Positions 26,334 through 35,572 of a stretch of 64,000 nt of DNA are shown here, piece after piece (positions within the stretch are counted from its first letter, which is position 1; every line of letters begins with the position of its first letter). The DNA is from Bradyrhizobium sp. RP6 (GTDB lineage: Bacteria > Pseudomonadota > Alphaproteobacteria > Rhizobiales > Xanthobacteraceae), in assembly GCF_003837805.1 (NCBI RefSeq), contig NZ_RQIT01000002.1:496001-560000 (forward strand), given 5' to 3'. The position numbers were made by a program, and so were the translations under genes. The notes beneath the pieces were generated by a model, which worked only from the letters and a program-made list of their open reading frames with translations, was not told the origin of the DNA and ran no database searches.

Positions 26334-27308
26334 ATGGGACGACGATCGGAGCGGTTGAGTAGGCAAGGCGCGCTCGCTGGCGATGCCGGCGAAGGTGATG
26401 TCATCCAGGTGGTCTCGCGCGCATTCGACGTGTTGCGATGCTTCGAGGGCCACGATAGCAGGCTTGGCAATCTCGAGATTTCAAACCGCTGCGGTCTGCC
26501 GCGTTCGACGGTGTCGCGGCTCACGCACACGCTGACCCGCATGGGCCAGCTGGTCTATCTGCCGCGCGATCAGAAATATCGCATCGGCCCGAGCGCGGTG
26601 GCGATGAGCGCCTCGATGATGAAGGGCGCGCAGCTGCGCAGCATGATCCGCCAGCGGCTGCAGGAAGTGGCCGAGCAACTGCCGGGCACCGTCGGCTTCG
26701 TCGTCCCCGATCGCTTCCATCTCGTCTATCTCCTGTTCGCGCGCTCGGCGAGCGCACTCGGCCTGCACGAGGGCACCGGCAGCCGCATCTCGATGGCGTC
26801 GACCGCCGCGGGCGCGGCCTACACCGCGGCCCTGGCGCCGGAAGTCGGCGACGCCTTCGTCGCGGATATGGAGCGGGAAGCCCCCGAGGCCGCGAAGATT
26901 CTCAAGCCCCGCATCGAGGCCAACCGGGAGTCGTTGCGCGAGCGCGGCTATGTTGTGGCCTGCGGCCTCTGGAGCCCGCATATCAACGGCCTCGCGGTGC
27001 CGATCTGGTCGCCGCAATACCAGACCTTCGTCGTCATCACGATCGGCCTCCTGGCTGCGATGTATGACGAGCAGCGTCTGCATGACGAAGTCGCCCCGCG
27101 GATGCTCGAGCTTGGCCGCTCGCTCGGCAGCCTGATGGAAGGCGCAGAAGGCGACGCCTTCAACAACCGCATCTCGCGCAAACCGGTCGCCATGGCCGTG
27201 CACAACAATAACAAGCCGATCAATTCGGAGGGAGTGAATGAACTGGAAGCCGGAACTCGACGAGCTCGCCCGGCGCGAAGCCTTCGCGCGGGAGATGGGC
27301 GGCGTTGA
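26334..27308 (+). CDS. IclR family transcriptional regulator
   Basis: A regulator of 324 aa, longer than the usual 250-280. Residues about 25-90 are the winged helix (VVSRAFDVLRCF, GNLEISNRCGLPRSTVSRLT), then the GAF-like effector domain (about 95-270), then an unusual basic 45-residue tail. ATG 26334 is used; GTG 26322 is possible. The last 71 bases overlap the start of the carboxyltransferase gene in another frame, which accounts for part of the long tail. It probably controls the carboxyltransferase and the divergent biotin carrier. The effector is unknown. Confidence 0.9.
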   Translation: MGRRSERLSRQGALAGDAGEGDVIQVVSRAFDVLRCFEGHDSRLGNLEISNRCGLPRSTVSRLTHTLTRMGQLVYLPRDQKYRIGPSAVAMSASMMKGAQLRSMIRQRLQEVAEQLPGTVGFVVPDRFHLVYLLFARSASALGLHEGTGSRISMASTAAGAAYTAALAPEVGDAFVADMEREAPEAAKILKPRIEANRESLRERGYVVACGLWSPHINGLAVPIWSPQYQTFVVITIGLLAAMYDEQRLHDEVAPRMLELGRSLGSLMEGAEGDAFNNRISRKPVAMAVHNNNKPINSEGVNELEAGTRRARPARSLRAGDGRR

Positions 27309-28797
27309 CAAGGTCAAGCGACAGCATGACCAGGGCCGGCTGACTGTTCGGGAGCGTATCGACAAGCTGATCGACAGAGGTAGCTTTCACGAGATCGGTG
27401 CCGTCTCCGGCATCGGTGAGTACGATTCCAGCGGCGAACTGCAGAAATTGACCCCGGCGAACTGCGTGTTCGGCCGCGCGCGCGTCGACGGCCGCACCGT
27501 GGTCGTGGTCGGCGACGATTTCACCGTGCGCGGCGGCTCGGCCGATGCGTCGATCTCCGCAAAGCCACTGATGGCGGAGGAGATGGCACACGATTTCCGC
27601 CTGCCCATCGTCCGCATCATCGAGGGCTCCGGCGGCGGCGGTTCGGTCAAGACCATCGAGACCAAGGGCGCGGCGAACCTGCCCGGCGGCATCGGCGGCA
27701 CGCGCTGGTATCGCTTCACGACGGAAAACCTGTCGCGCGTGCCCGTGGTCGCGCTCGGCCTCGGCTCGGTGGCGGGCCTGGGTGCGGCGCGTCTTGCCGC
27801 CAGCCACTATTCCATCATGACCCGGAAGTCCGCGATGTTCGTCGCTGGCCCGCCGGTTGTGAAGGCGCTGGGTCAGGATCTTACGAAGGAGGAGCTCGGT
27901 GGCGCCGACATCCAGACCCGCGCCGGCGCGGTCGATCACGCCGTCGACACGGAGGAGGAGGCGTTCGCCTGCGCGCGTCGTTTCCTCTCTTATCTGCCGT
28001 CGTCGGTCTACGAGCTGCCGCCGACATTGCCGTGCACCGACAATCCGGAGCGCGGCGACGAAGCGCTGATGAATGCGGTGCCGCGCAACCGCAAGCAGGT
28101 CTACAAGATGCGGCCGATCATCGAGTCCGTCGTCGACAAGGGCTCGTTCTTCGAGGTTGCCAAGAATTTCGGCAAGCCGGTCATTGTCGGCCTCGCCCGG
28201 CTGGAGGGCAGGGCGGTGCTGCTGCTGGCCAGCGACAGCTTTCACTATGGCGGCTCCTGGACGGCCGATGCCTGCCAGAAGGTGGTGCGCTGGGTCGACT
28301 TCGCCGAAACCTTCCATCTGCCGATCGTCTATCTCATGGATTGCCCCGGCTTCATGATCGGCCTCGATGCCGAGAAGGCGGCGACCATCCGCCACGGCGT
28401 CCGCGCCATGGCCGCGGTCAACCAGACCACGGTGCCCTGGTGCACCGTGATCCTGCGTAACGCCTTCGGCGTCGCAGGCGTCGTGCATCAGCCCGCCGAC
28501 CGCTTTTCGATCCGCTATGCCTGGCCGTCGGCCTATTGGGGCTCACTGCCGCTCGAAGGCGGCATCGAAGCGGCCTACCGCGCCGACATCGACGCCGCAG
28601 AGGACAAGACGGCGAAGCTGAAGGAGATCGAGGAGCGGCTCAACAAGCTGCGCTCCCCGTTCCGCTCGGCCGAAAAGTTCTGGGTCGAGGAGATCATCGA
28701 TCCCAGGAAGACGCGGTCGCTGCTGTGCGAGTTCGCGCGGCTGGCGGAGCCGCTGCGAAAGCCGGGACCGCCGGAGAATTTTTCGATCCGGCCGTAA
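27238..28797 (+). CDS. acyl-CoA carboxylase, carboxyltransferase (beta) subunit
   Basis: A biotin-dependent carboxyltransferase of 519 aa, the normal length for PccB/MccB-type subunits. It has the two crotonase-like halves (GGSADASISAKPLMAEEMAH in the first; ADACQKVVRWVDFAETFHL and LRNAFGVAGVVHQ in the second), with glycine-rich oxyanion segments. It transfers CO2 from carboxybiotin to an acyl-CoA in the cytoplasm. ATG 27238 follows CGGAGGGAG, overlapping the end of the IclR gene. The divergent 73-residue carrier is the obvious partner. The substrate could be a short or branched acyl-CoA. Confidence 0.92.
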   Translation: MNWKPELDELARREAFAREMGGVDKVKRQHDQGRLTVRERIDKLIDRGSFHEIGAVSGIGEYDSSGELQKLTPANCVFGRARVDGRTVVVVGDDFTVRGGSADASISAKPLMAEEMAHDFRLPIVRIIEGSGGGGSVKTIETKGAANLPGGIGGTRWYRFTTENLSRVPVVALGLGSVAGLGAARLAASHYSIMTRKSAMFVAGPPVVKALGQDLTKEELGGADIQTRAGAVDHAVDTEEEAFACARRFLSYLPSSVYELPPTLPCTDNPERGDEALMNAVPRNRKQVYKMRPIIESVVDKGSFFEVAKNFGKPVIVGLARLEGRAVLLLASDSFHYGGSWTADACQKVVRWVDFAETFHLPIVYLMDCPGFMIGLDAEKAATIRHGVRAMAAVNQTTVPWCTVILRNAFGVAGVVHQPADRFSIRYAWPSAYWGSLPLEGGIEAAYRADIDAAEDKTAKLKEIEERLNKLRSPFRSAEKFWVEEIIDPRKTRSLLCEFARLAEPLRKPGPPENFSIRP

Positions 28798-28838
28798 AGC
28801 GATGTTGTCGCAGGTGTCTGCCAAAGACGACCCTCTTG

Positions 28839-28990
28839 CCCCGGACGAAGCGCAGTGTTTCCCCGGCGATGCGAAGCATCGTCCGGCAGCGGTGCGCCGC
28901 AGAGCCGGGGCGCCCATGCAGCACCGTGCTCGCAGCCTGCTGGGTCCCGGCTCAGCGCCGCATCGCTTAGCGTTGCAGCGCGTCCGGGAC
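28839..28990. repeat. large palindromic repeat (CCCCGGACG family)
   Basis: The arms CCCGGACG (28840-28847) and CGTCCGGG (28981-28988) enclose several GC-rich hairpins containing GAAGCATCG and GCTCAGCGCCGCATCG. A relative lies at 36903-36949. It fills most of the gap before the GMC oxidoreductase gene. Confidence 0.65.
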
Positions 28991-29082
28991 ACGAGGTGCG
29001 GCGTCGACAAATCCAAACCCCTTCCAGTCGAAAACAATAACGCGCTAAGCTCCCCCAACAAGAACAAGAGGAAACGTCAATC

Positions 29083-30780
29083 GTGTACGACTTCATCATC
29101 GTGGGCGGCGGCTCGGCGGGGTCCGTGCTTGCCCACCGGCTCTCCGCAAGGAGCGCCAACAAGGTTCTGCTGTGCGAAGCCGGGCAGGACACGCCGCCCG
29201 GCAATGAGCCGGCCGAGATCAGGGACAGCTATCCCGGAACCGCCTATTTCGATCCGCGCTTCCATTGGACTGAACTGAAGGTCACCACGCAGGTCATCAG
29301 CTACAACAATCCGAACGAAGCGCGTCCTCCCTTGCGCAGATACGAGCAGGCGCGGGTGCTCGGCGGCGGCTCCTCAATCAACGGTCAGATGGCCAATCGC
29401 GGCGCACCGACCGACTACGACGAATGGCAAGCGCGGGGCGCCGAAGGCTGGAGCTGGAATGACGTGCTGCCCTTCTTCAAGAAGGTCGAGCACGACCTCG
29501 ATTTCGACGGACCGTACCATGGCAAGGACGGCAGAATCCCGGTGCGCCGCATTCCGCGGGAGCACTGGACGCGGCATTCGGAGGCGTTCGCGCAAGCCTT
29601 TCAGCAGGCCGGTCACCGGTTTCTGCCGGACCAGAACGGCGAATTCGTCGACGGCTATTTCCCGGTGACGCATTCGAACCAGGCCGAGCAGCGCGTCTCG
29701 GCGGCGATGGGGTATCTGGATCGCGACACCCGCAAACGCACCAACCTCACGATCTCCACCAACACGCAGGTGCGAGAGCTGCTGTTCGAAGGCACGCGCT
29801 GCGTCGGCGTGAAGGCGACAGTCGACGGACGCGAGCAGGAATTCCGCGGACGCGAGATCATTCTCTCCAGCGGCGCCATCCATTCGCCGGCGCATCTGCT
29901 TCGCGCCGGCATCGGCCCGGTCGGTCACCTCAAGGACATGGGCATTCCCGTGCTGATGGGCTTGCCGGGCGTCGGCCAGCGCCTGATGGATCATCCCTCG
30001 ATCTCGCTGTCGTCCTTCGTTCGCCGCGGCGCCCGCATGAACGAGCACACCAGGCGCCACATGCAGCTCGGGCTGCGCTATTCCTCCGGTCTTGCCGGCG
30101 TGCCGAACGGCGACATGTTCGTTGTCCTGCTCTCGAAGTCGGCCTGGCACGCGGTCGGCGAGCAGATCGGCTCGCTCCTGACCTTCGTCAACAAGACCTA
30201 TTCCGAGACCGGACAGGTCGAGCTGGCCTCGCGCGATCCTGCCGCGGAGCCGATCGTCGAGTTCAATCTGTTGTCCGACCGGCGCGATCTCGATCGCCTG
30301 ATGAGCGGCTTCCGCAAGATGGCGGCCATTCAAATGAGCGACATCGTGAAGAAGGTGACGGACAAGCCGTTCCCGGCCGCCTACACCGACAAGGTCCGCA
30401 AGATCGGCGTGGTCAATACCAGGAACAGGATTTTGACCAAGATCGCCGCGGCCCTGATGGACGGGCCGGCGGCGCTGCGCCACTACATGATCGACAATTT
30501 CGTGGTGGAAGGTTTCACCTTCGATCAGGTGATGAACGACGACGAGGCCCTCGAAGCTTTCGTGCGCAAGGCAACCATCGGCGTATGGCATGCCTCCTGC
30601 TCATGCCGCATGGGCCGCGCCGACGATCCGATGGCGGTGGTCGACAATCAGGGCCGGGTCAAGGGCATCCAGGGCCTGCGCGTCGTCGACGCCTCGATCT
30701 TCCCGGTGGTGCCATGCGCCAACACCAATTTTCCGGTGCTGATGTCGGCGGAGAAGATCGCAGCCGCGATGATGCAGTGA
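29083..30780 (+). CDS. GMC family FAD-dependent oxidoreductase
   Basis: A flavin alcohol dehydrogenase/oxidase of 565 aa resembling choline dehydrogenase. The FAD motif GGGSAGSVLAHRLS starts at residue 7, and the GMC signature RVLGGGSSINGQMANRG is near 85. The C-terminal active-site segment is WHASCSCRMG, followed by VVDASIFPVVPCANTNFPVLM, which supplies the catalytic His and Asn. The start is GTG 29083, following AAGAGGAAAC. No signal peptide is seen. It follows the carboxyltransferase after a repeat, so it may oxidise an alcohol upstream of the acyl-CoA route; this link is only positional. Confidence 0.92.
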   Translation: MYDFIIVGGGSAGSVLAHRLSARSANKVLLCEAGQDTPPGNEPAEIRDSYPGTAYFDPRFHWTELKVTTQVISYNNPNEARPPLRRYEQARVLGGGSSINGQMANRGAPTDYDEWQARGAEGWSWNDVLPFFKKVEHDLDFDGPYHGKDGRIPVRRIPREHWTRHSEAFAQAFQQAGHRFLPDQNGEFVDGYFPVTHSNQAEQRVSAAMGYLDRDTRKRTNLTISTNTQVRELLFEGTRCVGVKATVDGREQEFRGREIILSSGAIHSPAHLLRAGIGPVGHLKDMGIPVLMGLPGVGQRLMDHPSISLSSFVRRGARMNEHTRRHMQLGLRYSSGLAGVPNGDMFVVLLSKSAWHAVGEQIGSLLTFVNKTYSETGQVELASRDPAAEPIVEFNLLSDRRDLDRLMSGFRKMAAIQMSDIVKKVTDKPFPAAYTDKVRKIGVVNTRNRILTKIAAALMDGPAALRHYMIDNFVVEGFTFDQVMNDDEALEAFVRKATIGVWHASCSCRMGRADDPMAVVDNQGRVKGIQGLRVVDASIFPVVPCANTNFPVLMSAEKIAAAMMQ

Positions 30781-31008
30781 GCGGCAGTGGGTTCTGTCTT
30801 GACTTGATTGCATGCCGCAAGCTCGACGCGCTGAGCGGGCATTCGTGCGCTGCGAGTTAATCATCTCAGCCGCTACGCGTAGTCTATGAGACGATTGCAG
30901 GTCGTGTCGCGCAATGCAGCCATTTTCAGCCGCTCTTTAGGCCCATTTCAGCCAAACTGTATTTGTTTGTCATCATCCGGGGCGGGGTCTCTCATTTGGA
31001 GTCCTGCA

Positions 31009-31602
31009 ATGTTCAAGCGAGTATTTTCTGCGTGCCTCTTCATTGTTCTGGGTTCTGTCGCTTCGGAAGCACGGCCTTATCGCATTCATCAAGCTCCTGA
31101 ATGCAATGTCACAATGCCCTGCGACTTCTCGTATTCGCAGACGCGACGCGAGCGGACTTCGCGATCCTCACTGGCTTCCAGATATTCACCGGTTTCCAGG
31201 TCCCCACTGCAAGCCTACCGATCGACGCAACTGACAGTGACTGATGCAGGGGGCACCGCCACGTCGGCGACCGTCTCCGGTGTCTCCGGCGCTCGCATTG
31301 TCGGTGGTCGCCCGGCCGGTTGTCCTTCGTCCTTCTGCGGCTGCGGCGCGGCCCTGCGCGTGTTTGGCCGTATTGTGCCGGAATTGAATCTTGCGTCCAA
31401 CTGGCTGCGCTTTCCGCGGACATCACCCGCACCAGGAATGGTCGCTGCGCGACGAGGACACGTTTTCGTCCTGGAGCAGCACCTCGGGGGCGACGTCTGG
31501 ATGGCCTATGACGCCAACTCGGGCGGGCGCGCGACGCGAATCCACGCACGTTCATTGCGAGGCTATACGATCGTCAACCCCCGCGGCGGTTCGGTGGCCT
31601 GA
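31009..31602 (+). CDS. exported hypothetical protein
   Basis: A secreted protein of 197 aa with a clear signal peptide (FKRVFSACLFIVLGSVASEA). A Ser/Arg/Thr-rich linker follows. The compact C-terminal part contains GCPSSFCGCGAALRVFGRI and WLRFPRTSPAPGMVAARRGH, with three closely spaced cysteines. The family resembles nothing I can name; such proteins occur widely in Bradyrhizobium and Rhodopseudomonas by recall. ATG 31009 follows TTTGGAG. The C-terminal region could be an enzyme or surface-binding domain. Confidence 0.75.
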   Translation: MFKRVFSACLFIVLGSVASEARPYRIHQAPECNVTMPCDFSYSQTRRERTSRSSLASRYSPVSRSPLQAYRSTQLTVTDAGGTATSATVSGVSGARIVGGRPAGCPSSFCGCGAALRVFGRIVPELNLASNWLRFPRTSPAPGMVAARRGHVFVLEQHLGGDVWMAYDANSGGRATRIHARSLRGYTIVNPRGGSVA

Positions 31603-31700
31603 GCACAGCGAACACTACCTCGACATGACCATGGATGGGTCGCAACATCTTTGCGACCCTGCCACGCTGGACCAATCGCCGGCGTTGGGCCGAGCTTGGG

Positions 31701-33176
31701 TCACAGCCGCAGCACCTTGCCGGGATTCATGATGTTCTGCGGATCGAGCGCGCGCTTGATGGTGCGCATGATGTCGAGCTCGGTCTTCGACCGGTAGTGG
31801 CTGAGCTCATCGAGCTTCTCGATGCCGATGCCGTGCTCCGCCGAGATCGAGCCGTCCATGGAGGTGATGAGATCGTTCACGGCCCGCGTGATGGCGCCCT
31901 TGTATTGGATCAGTGTCTGCTGATCCATGCCGACCGGTCCCATGAACGAGAAGTGCAGATTGCCGTCGCCGATGTGTCCGAGCGGGTAGGGCCTGATGCT
32001 CGGGAGAATGTCGAGCACCGCCTTGGTCCCCTTGTCGATGAACTCCGGGATACGAGAGATCGCCACCGAGACGTCGTAGCTCAGCCCCGGTCCCTCGGCG
32101 CGGGAGGCCTCGGCCACACCCTCCCGGATCCGCCACATGTTGCGCGACTGGCCGACGGTGTGAGCGATCGCGGCATCGAGCACGCGGCCGGCCTCGAGCT
32201 GATCGGCGAGAAACTGCTCCAGCTTCTCGGACATGCCCTCGGCCCCATCCCGGCGTGCCCGCGCGGACGACCACTCGAGCAGAAGATACCATGGGGTCTC
32301 CGCCTTGAGCGGATCTTGGGTGCCGGGAATATGGCGCAGCACCATGTCGATTGCGCTGCGGCTCATCAGCTCGCAGGAGCCGACATTGTCTTCGGAGGCG
32401 CTATGGGCTTCGGACAGGATCTCCAGGGCCGCGCGTGGATCCCGGATCGCCAGCCATGCGGTGCAGACGTCCTTCGGCGCCGGCCATAGCTTGAGCACAG
32501 CCTTGGTGATGATGCCCAACGTGCCTTCGGCCCCCATGAAGAGGTGCTTGAGGTCGTAGCCGGTATTATCCTTCTTGAGCGCGCGCAATCCGTCCCAGAC
32601 CTCGCCGTTGGGCAACACGACTTCGAGCCCCAGCACGAGGTTGCGGGCATTGCCATAGCGCAGCACCTGAACGCCGCCGGCATTGGTCGAGAGATTGCCG
32701 CCGATCATGCACGAGCCCTGGGCGCCAAGACTGAGAGGCAGGAACCTGTCGTGCTCGGCGGCTGTCTCCTGAAGGGTCTGCAACACGCAGCCGGCCTCGA
32801 CCGTCATCGCGTAGCCGACGGCATCGACGTCCAGCACGCGGTTCATGCGGCCCAGCGACAGCACGATGCCGGTATGCGCCGGCCAGGGCGTCGCCCCGCC
32901 CATCAGGCCGGTGTTGCCACCCTGCGGCACGATCGCGACGCCGTGCTGATGGCACAGCCGGACCACTTTCGAGACCTCCTCGGTGTTGCCGGGACGAACG
33001 ATGGCGCCGGCGCCGCCGACGAGCAATCCCCGCCAATCCGTCACGAACGGCTGCTTGCCGTGTTCGTCCTCGATCAGGCCCTTCTCGCCCACGATCGCGC
33101 GCAACGCGCCGCGCATCCCGGAGGTCAAAGGAGCGGTCGGGATGATGGGATCGGAGGATAGGAAGGCAGCCGGCAT
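31701..33176 (-). CDS. FAD-binding oxidoreductase, D-2-hydroxyacid dehydrogenase type (GlcD-like)
   Basis: A flavoenzyme of 491 aa. The PCMH-type FAD domain spans residues about 50-240 (PQGGNTGLMGGATP, GSCMIGGNLSTNAGG). The C-terminal FAD-oxidase domain carries HIGDGNLHF (metal-binding histidines) and SAEHGIGIEK. Relatives oxidise D-lactate, glycolate or D-2-hydroxyglutarate, passing electrons to quinone or ETF. ATG 33176 follows AGAGGAAAC, and the upstream in-frame extension is dropped. A 15-base palindrome (33210-33224) lies 34 bases upstream and may be its operator. Confidence 0.92.
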   Translation of the reverse strand: MPAAFLSSDPIIPTAPLTSGMRGALRAIVGEKGLIEDEHGKQPFVTDWRGLLVGGAGAIVRPGNTEEVSKVVRLCHQHGVAIVPQGGNTGLMGGATPWPAHTGIVLSLGRMNRVLDVDAVGYAMTVEAGCVLQTLQETAAEHDRFLPLSLGAQGSCMIGGNLSTNAGGVQVLRYGNARNLVLGLEVVLPNGEVWDGLRALKKDNTGYDLKHLFMGAEGTLGIITKAVLKLWPAPKDVCTAWLAIRDPRAALEILSEAHSASEDNVGSCELMSRSAIDMVLRHIPGTQDPLKAETPWYLLLEWSSARARRDGAEGMSEKLEQFLADQLEAGRVLDAAIAHTVGQSRNMWRIREGVAEASRAEGPGLSYDVSVAISRIPEFIDKGTKAVLDILPSIRPYPLGHIGDGNLHFSFMGPVGMDQQTLIQYKGAITRAVNDLITSMDGSISAEHGIGIEKLDELSHYRSKTELDIMRTIKRALDPQNIMNPGKVLRL

Positions 33177-33533
33177 TTTGTTTCCTCTGGCGCATCTTGG
33201 TGTGCACTGCGCACGTAACGTGCGGAGGCTATTGTCCACGTTTGGGCTGCGGAGTCTAACGGGAATGTAGCCCGACCTGTGGACGCACACGGGTGCGTCA
33301 CCAACGTCCCGGGCCGGTCATCGAGGTCGGATCGCGGTGTTTCCTCTTCGGCGTGTATCGCCGCCATCGATCTTGCTTCAGTTGTTCCGCAAGATGCGGA
33401 CGCCGGACTGCGACCTATCCCGATCCCGGCAACGTTCAGGGAAGCTTTGCAACATTACTAAACATCCTCGCCAACATCCCGTGGCTATTCGAGCGTAGGA
33501 CGCGCCCGGACTTTGCGGATCAGGATCGGAAGA
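33177..33533. other. divergent intergenic region with one palindrome
   Basis: This 357-base gap lies between the GlcD-like gene (minus) and an exported protein (plus). The clearest element is CGCACGT-A-ACGTGCG at 33210-33224, a perfect 7-base inverted repeat placed where an operator for the minus-strand gene would be. I see no convincing gene or RNA in the rest. Confidence 0.5.
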
Positions 33534-34028
33534 ATGCTATTGAAGTTTTCGGCGGCGCACATGGGCATTGGCGTGGCCTGCCTCGTGCTCGCCGGCATCA
33601 GCCCGTTGCGCGCAGAGCCGGTGTTCGACGGTTTGGCCGGCGCTTGGTCGGGTGTCGGCACGATGAAGCCGTCCGATGGACCACGCGAGAAGGTCCGGTG
33701 CAAAGTGGCGTACGACGTCACCAGACCGGGACGGTCGTTGACCATCAATCTGCGCTGCGCAAGCGATGCGTACAAAATGGTCCTGTCCGCGAACATCGAG
33801 CAGAGCGGGACGGAGCTTTCCGGCAACTGGTTCGAGAGCGAATACCGACAAGGCGGCAAGGTCTACGGCACGAACAAGGACTCCCTGATCGAGGCGCGAA
33901 TCGAGGGAAACACGGTGGCCGCACTGGTGACGACCCAGACCAGGAGCAATCGTCAATCCTTCCTGATGGAAGCGCCGGGGTCCTGGATGTCGGAGGTCGC
34001 GATCGAATTGAACAAGGACTCGAAGTGA
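33534..34028 (+). CDS. exported hypothetical protein
   Basis: A 164-residue protein with an N-terminal signal peptide (VACLVLAGISPLRAEP, cleavage after RA near 26). The mature part begins VFDGLAGAWSGVGTM and appears beta-rich, with GTELSGNWFESEYRQGG suggesting a calycin-like or lipocalin-like barrel. No cysteine lipobox is visible. ATG 33534 is preceded by GGATCGGAAG; a TTG seven codons earlier is possible. Function unknown. The neighbours give no clear hint. Confidence 0.75.
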   Translation: MLLKFSAAHMGIGVACLVLAGISPLRAEPVFDGLAGAWSGVGTMKPSDGPREKVRCKVAYDVTRPGRSLTINLRCASDAYKMVLSANIEQSGTELSGNWFESEYRQGGKVYGTNKDSLIEARIEGNTVAALVTTQTRSNRQSFLMEAPGSWMSEVAIELNKDSK

Positions 34029-34167
34029 CGCCAATCCTCGTGGCCGTCATAATCTTCCATATACGGCAATCGCTCTCCGCCCTCGGCGTGCCGGGTGCTC
34101 GAGGGGGTCGCCGGCTCGAGCGGATCGGTGACGCCGCCGTGTTCGGCGTCACCAGCACGATCGGAGA

Positions 34168-35457
34168 CTACGCCATCGCGGGCTGCGGTTTGGGCTGCCG
34201 CGACAGCGCCAGCACGATCAGCGCGGCGAACACGCACAGCGCGCCTGCAATGAAGAACGCAGGCAGGTAGCTCTCATAGACCGTCCGCGAGAAGCCGGCA
34301 CCGAACGCTGCAGCGCCCGCGCCGAGCTGATGGCCGGCGAAGATCCAGCCGAACACCAGATTGGCGCGCTCGGGTCCGAATTTTTGCGCGGTGAGGCGTA
34401 CCGTCGGCGGCACCGTGGCGATCCAGTCGAGACCATAGAACATTGCGAAGACGGAGAGCCCGTAGAACGAGAAATCGCTGAACGGCAGGAAGATCAGGGA
34501 GAGCCCGCGCAGGCCGTAATACCAGAACAGGAGCCAGCGATTGTCGTAGCGGTCCGACAGCCAGCCCGACATGATGGTGCCGAAGAAGTCGAAGATGCCC
34601 ATCGCAGCCAGCAGGCTCGCCGCCTGCACCTGCGGGATGCCGAAATCGAGGCACATCGGAATCAGGTGCACCTGGACGAGGCCGTTGGTCGAAGCGCCGC
34701 AGACGAAGAAGGTCGCGAACAGGATCCAGAACGCCGTCGATTTCGAGGCATCGCGCAGCGTGCCGAGCGCAACGCCCGTGATCGTGCCGTGGCTGACCGA
34801 CGGGGCCGGCAGGGGCTCACTACCTTCATCGCCGAACGGGCGCAGGCCGACGTCGCTCGGCCGGTCGCGCATCACCAGCAGCACGGCGATCGCGGACACG
34901 CCGAGCGCGACGCAGACGAAGCCGAGTGCGAGCCGCCAGCCGTAATGGTCGGTGAGGCTTGCCAAAAGCGGCAGGAACACGAGCTGGCCGGTGGCGACGC
35001 TCGCGGTCATGATGCCGACGACGAGGCCGCGTCTTGCTGCGAACCAGCGCGTGGCAATGGTCGCGCCGAGCACCAGCGCGGTCATGCCGGTGCCGATCCC
35101 GATCACCACGCCCCACAGGGCGACGAGCTGCCAGACCTCGGTCATGCCAAGCGAGAGCACCAGTGCCGAGACCACGATCAGCTGGGCGGCGAGCGTGACG
35201 TTGCGCAGCCCGTAGCGGTTGAGCAGGGCGGCCGCGAACGGCGCCATGAGCCCGAACAGGATGAAGCGGATCGACAACGCGGAGGAGATTTCCGCCGTGC
35301 TCCAGCCGAACTCCTTCTGAAGCGGCACGATGAACACACCTGGCGCGCCGACCGTGCCGGCGCTGATCAGCGCGGCGAGAAAGGTCACACCGACCATCAC
35401 CCAGCCGTAGTGAATGTTGCGGCGGGAAAGCGTTGCCGCGAGCCAGCTCGAAATCAT
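34168..35457 (-). CDS. MFS transporter (monocarboxylate/oxalate-formate antiporter-like)
   Basis: A 12-helix major facilitator of 429 aa. It opens with NIHYGWVMVGVTFLAAL, typical of the monocarboxylate-porter and oxalate:formate-antiporter branch, and has GWLSDRYDNR between helices 8 and 9. The C terminus is short. A substrate such as a small carboxylate is likely but not certain. It is read away from the acetyl-CoA acetyltransferase hairpin (35523-35550), so it probably has its own promoter. Confidence 0.9.
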   Translation of the reverse strand: MISSWLAATLSRRNIHYGWVMVGVTFLAALISAGTVGAPGVFIVPLQKEFGWSTAEISSALSIRFILFGLMAPFAAALLNRYGLRNVTLAAQLIVVSALVLSLGMTEVWQLVALWGVVIGIGTGMTALVLGATIATRWFAARRGLVVGIMTASVATGQLVFLPLLASLTDHYGWRLALGFVCVALGVSAIAVLLVMRDRPSDVGLRPFGDEGSEPLPAPSVSHGTITGVALGTLRDASKSTAFWILFATFFVCGASTNGLVQVHLIPMCLDFGIPQVQAASLLAAMGIFDFFGTIMSGWLSDRYDNRWLLFWYYGLRGLSLIFLPFSDFSFYGLSVFAMFYGLDWIATVPPTVRLTAQKFGPERANLVFGWIFAGHQLGAGAAAFGAGFSRTVYESYLPAFFIAGALCVFAALIVLALSRQPKPQPAMA

Positions 35458-35522
35458 TGGGCCTCAATCTTGGTTGGCGAGCCCCGGAGGACTCGCGTCA
35501 TCGTTACACTCTGGCACAGGCG

Positions 35523-35550
35523 AGGGAAGTCTGAAATGACAGACTTCCCT
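35523..35550. terminator. strong stem-loop, probable terminator
   Basis: AGGGAAGTCTG (35523-35533) and CAGACTTCCCT (35540-35550) form a perfect 11-pair stem with an AAATGA loop. On the plus strand TTAATTT follows. It is located just beyond the 3' end of the minus-strand thiolase gene, so it probably ends that transcript, even though the T-rich tail is on the other strand. Confidence 0.6.
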
Positions 35551-35572
35551 TAATTTCGGCCATGACGGACGG

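Noticed and set aside
33293..34270. 325-codon plus-strand frame overlapping the exported protein gene
   Set aside because: It lacks a ribosome site and signal peptide. The alternative frame has both and a compact product.
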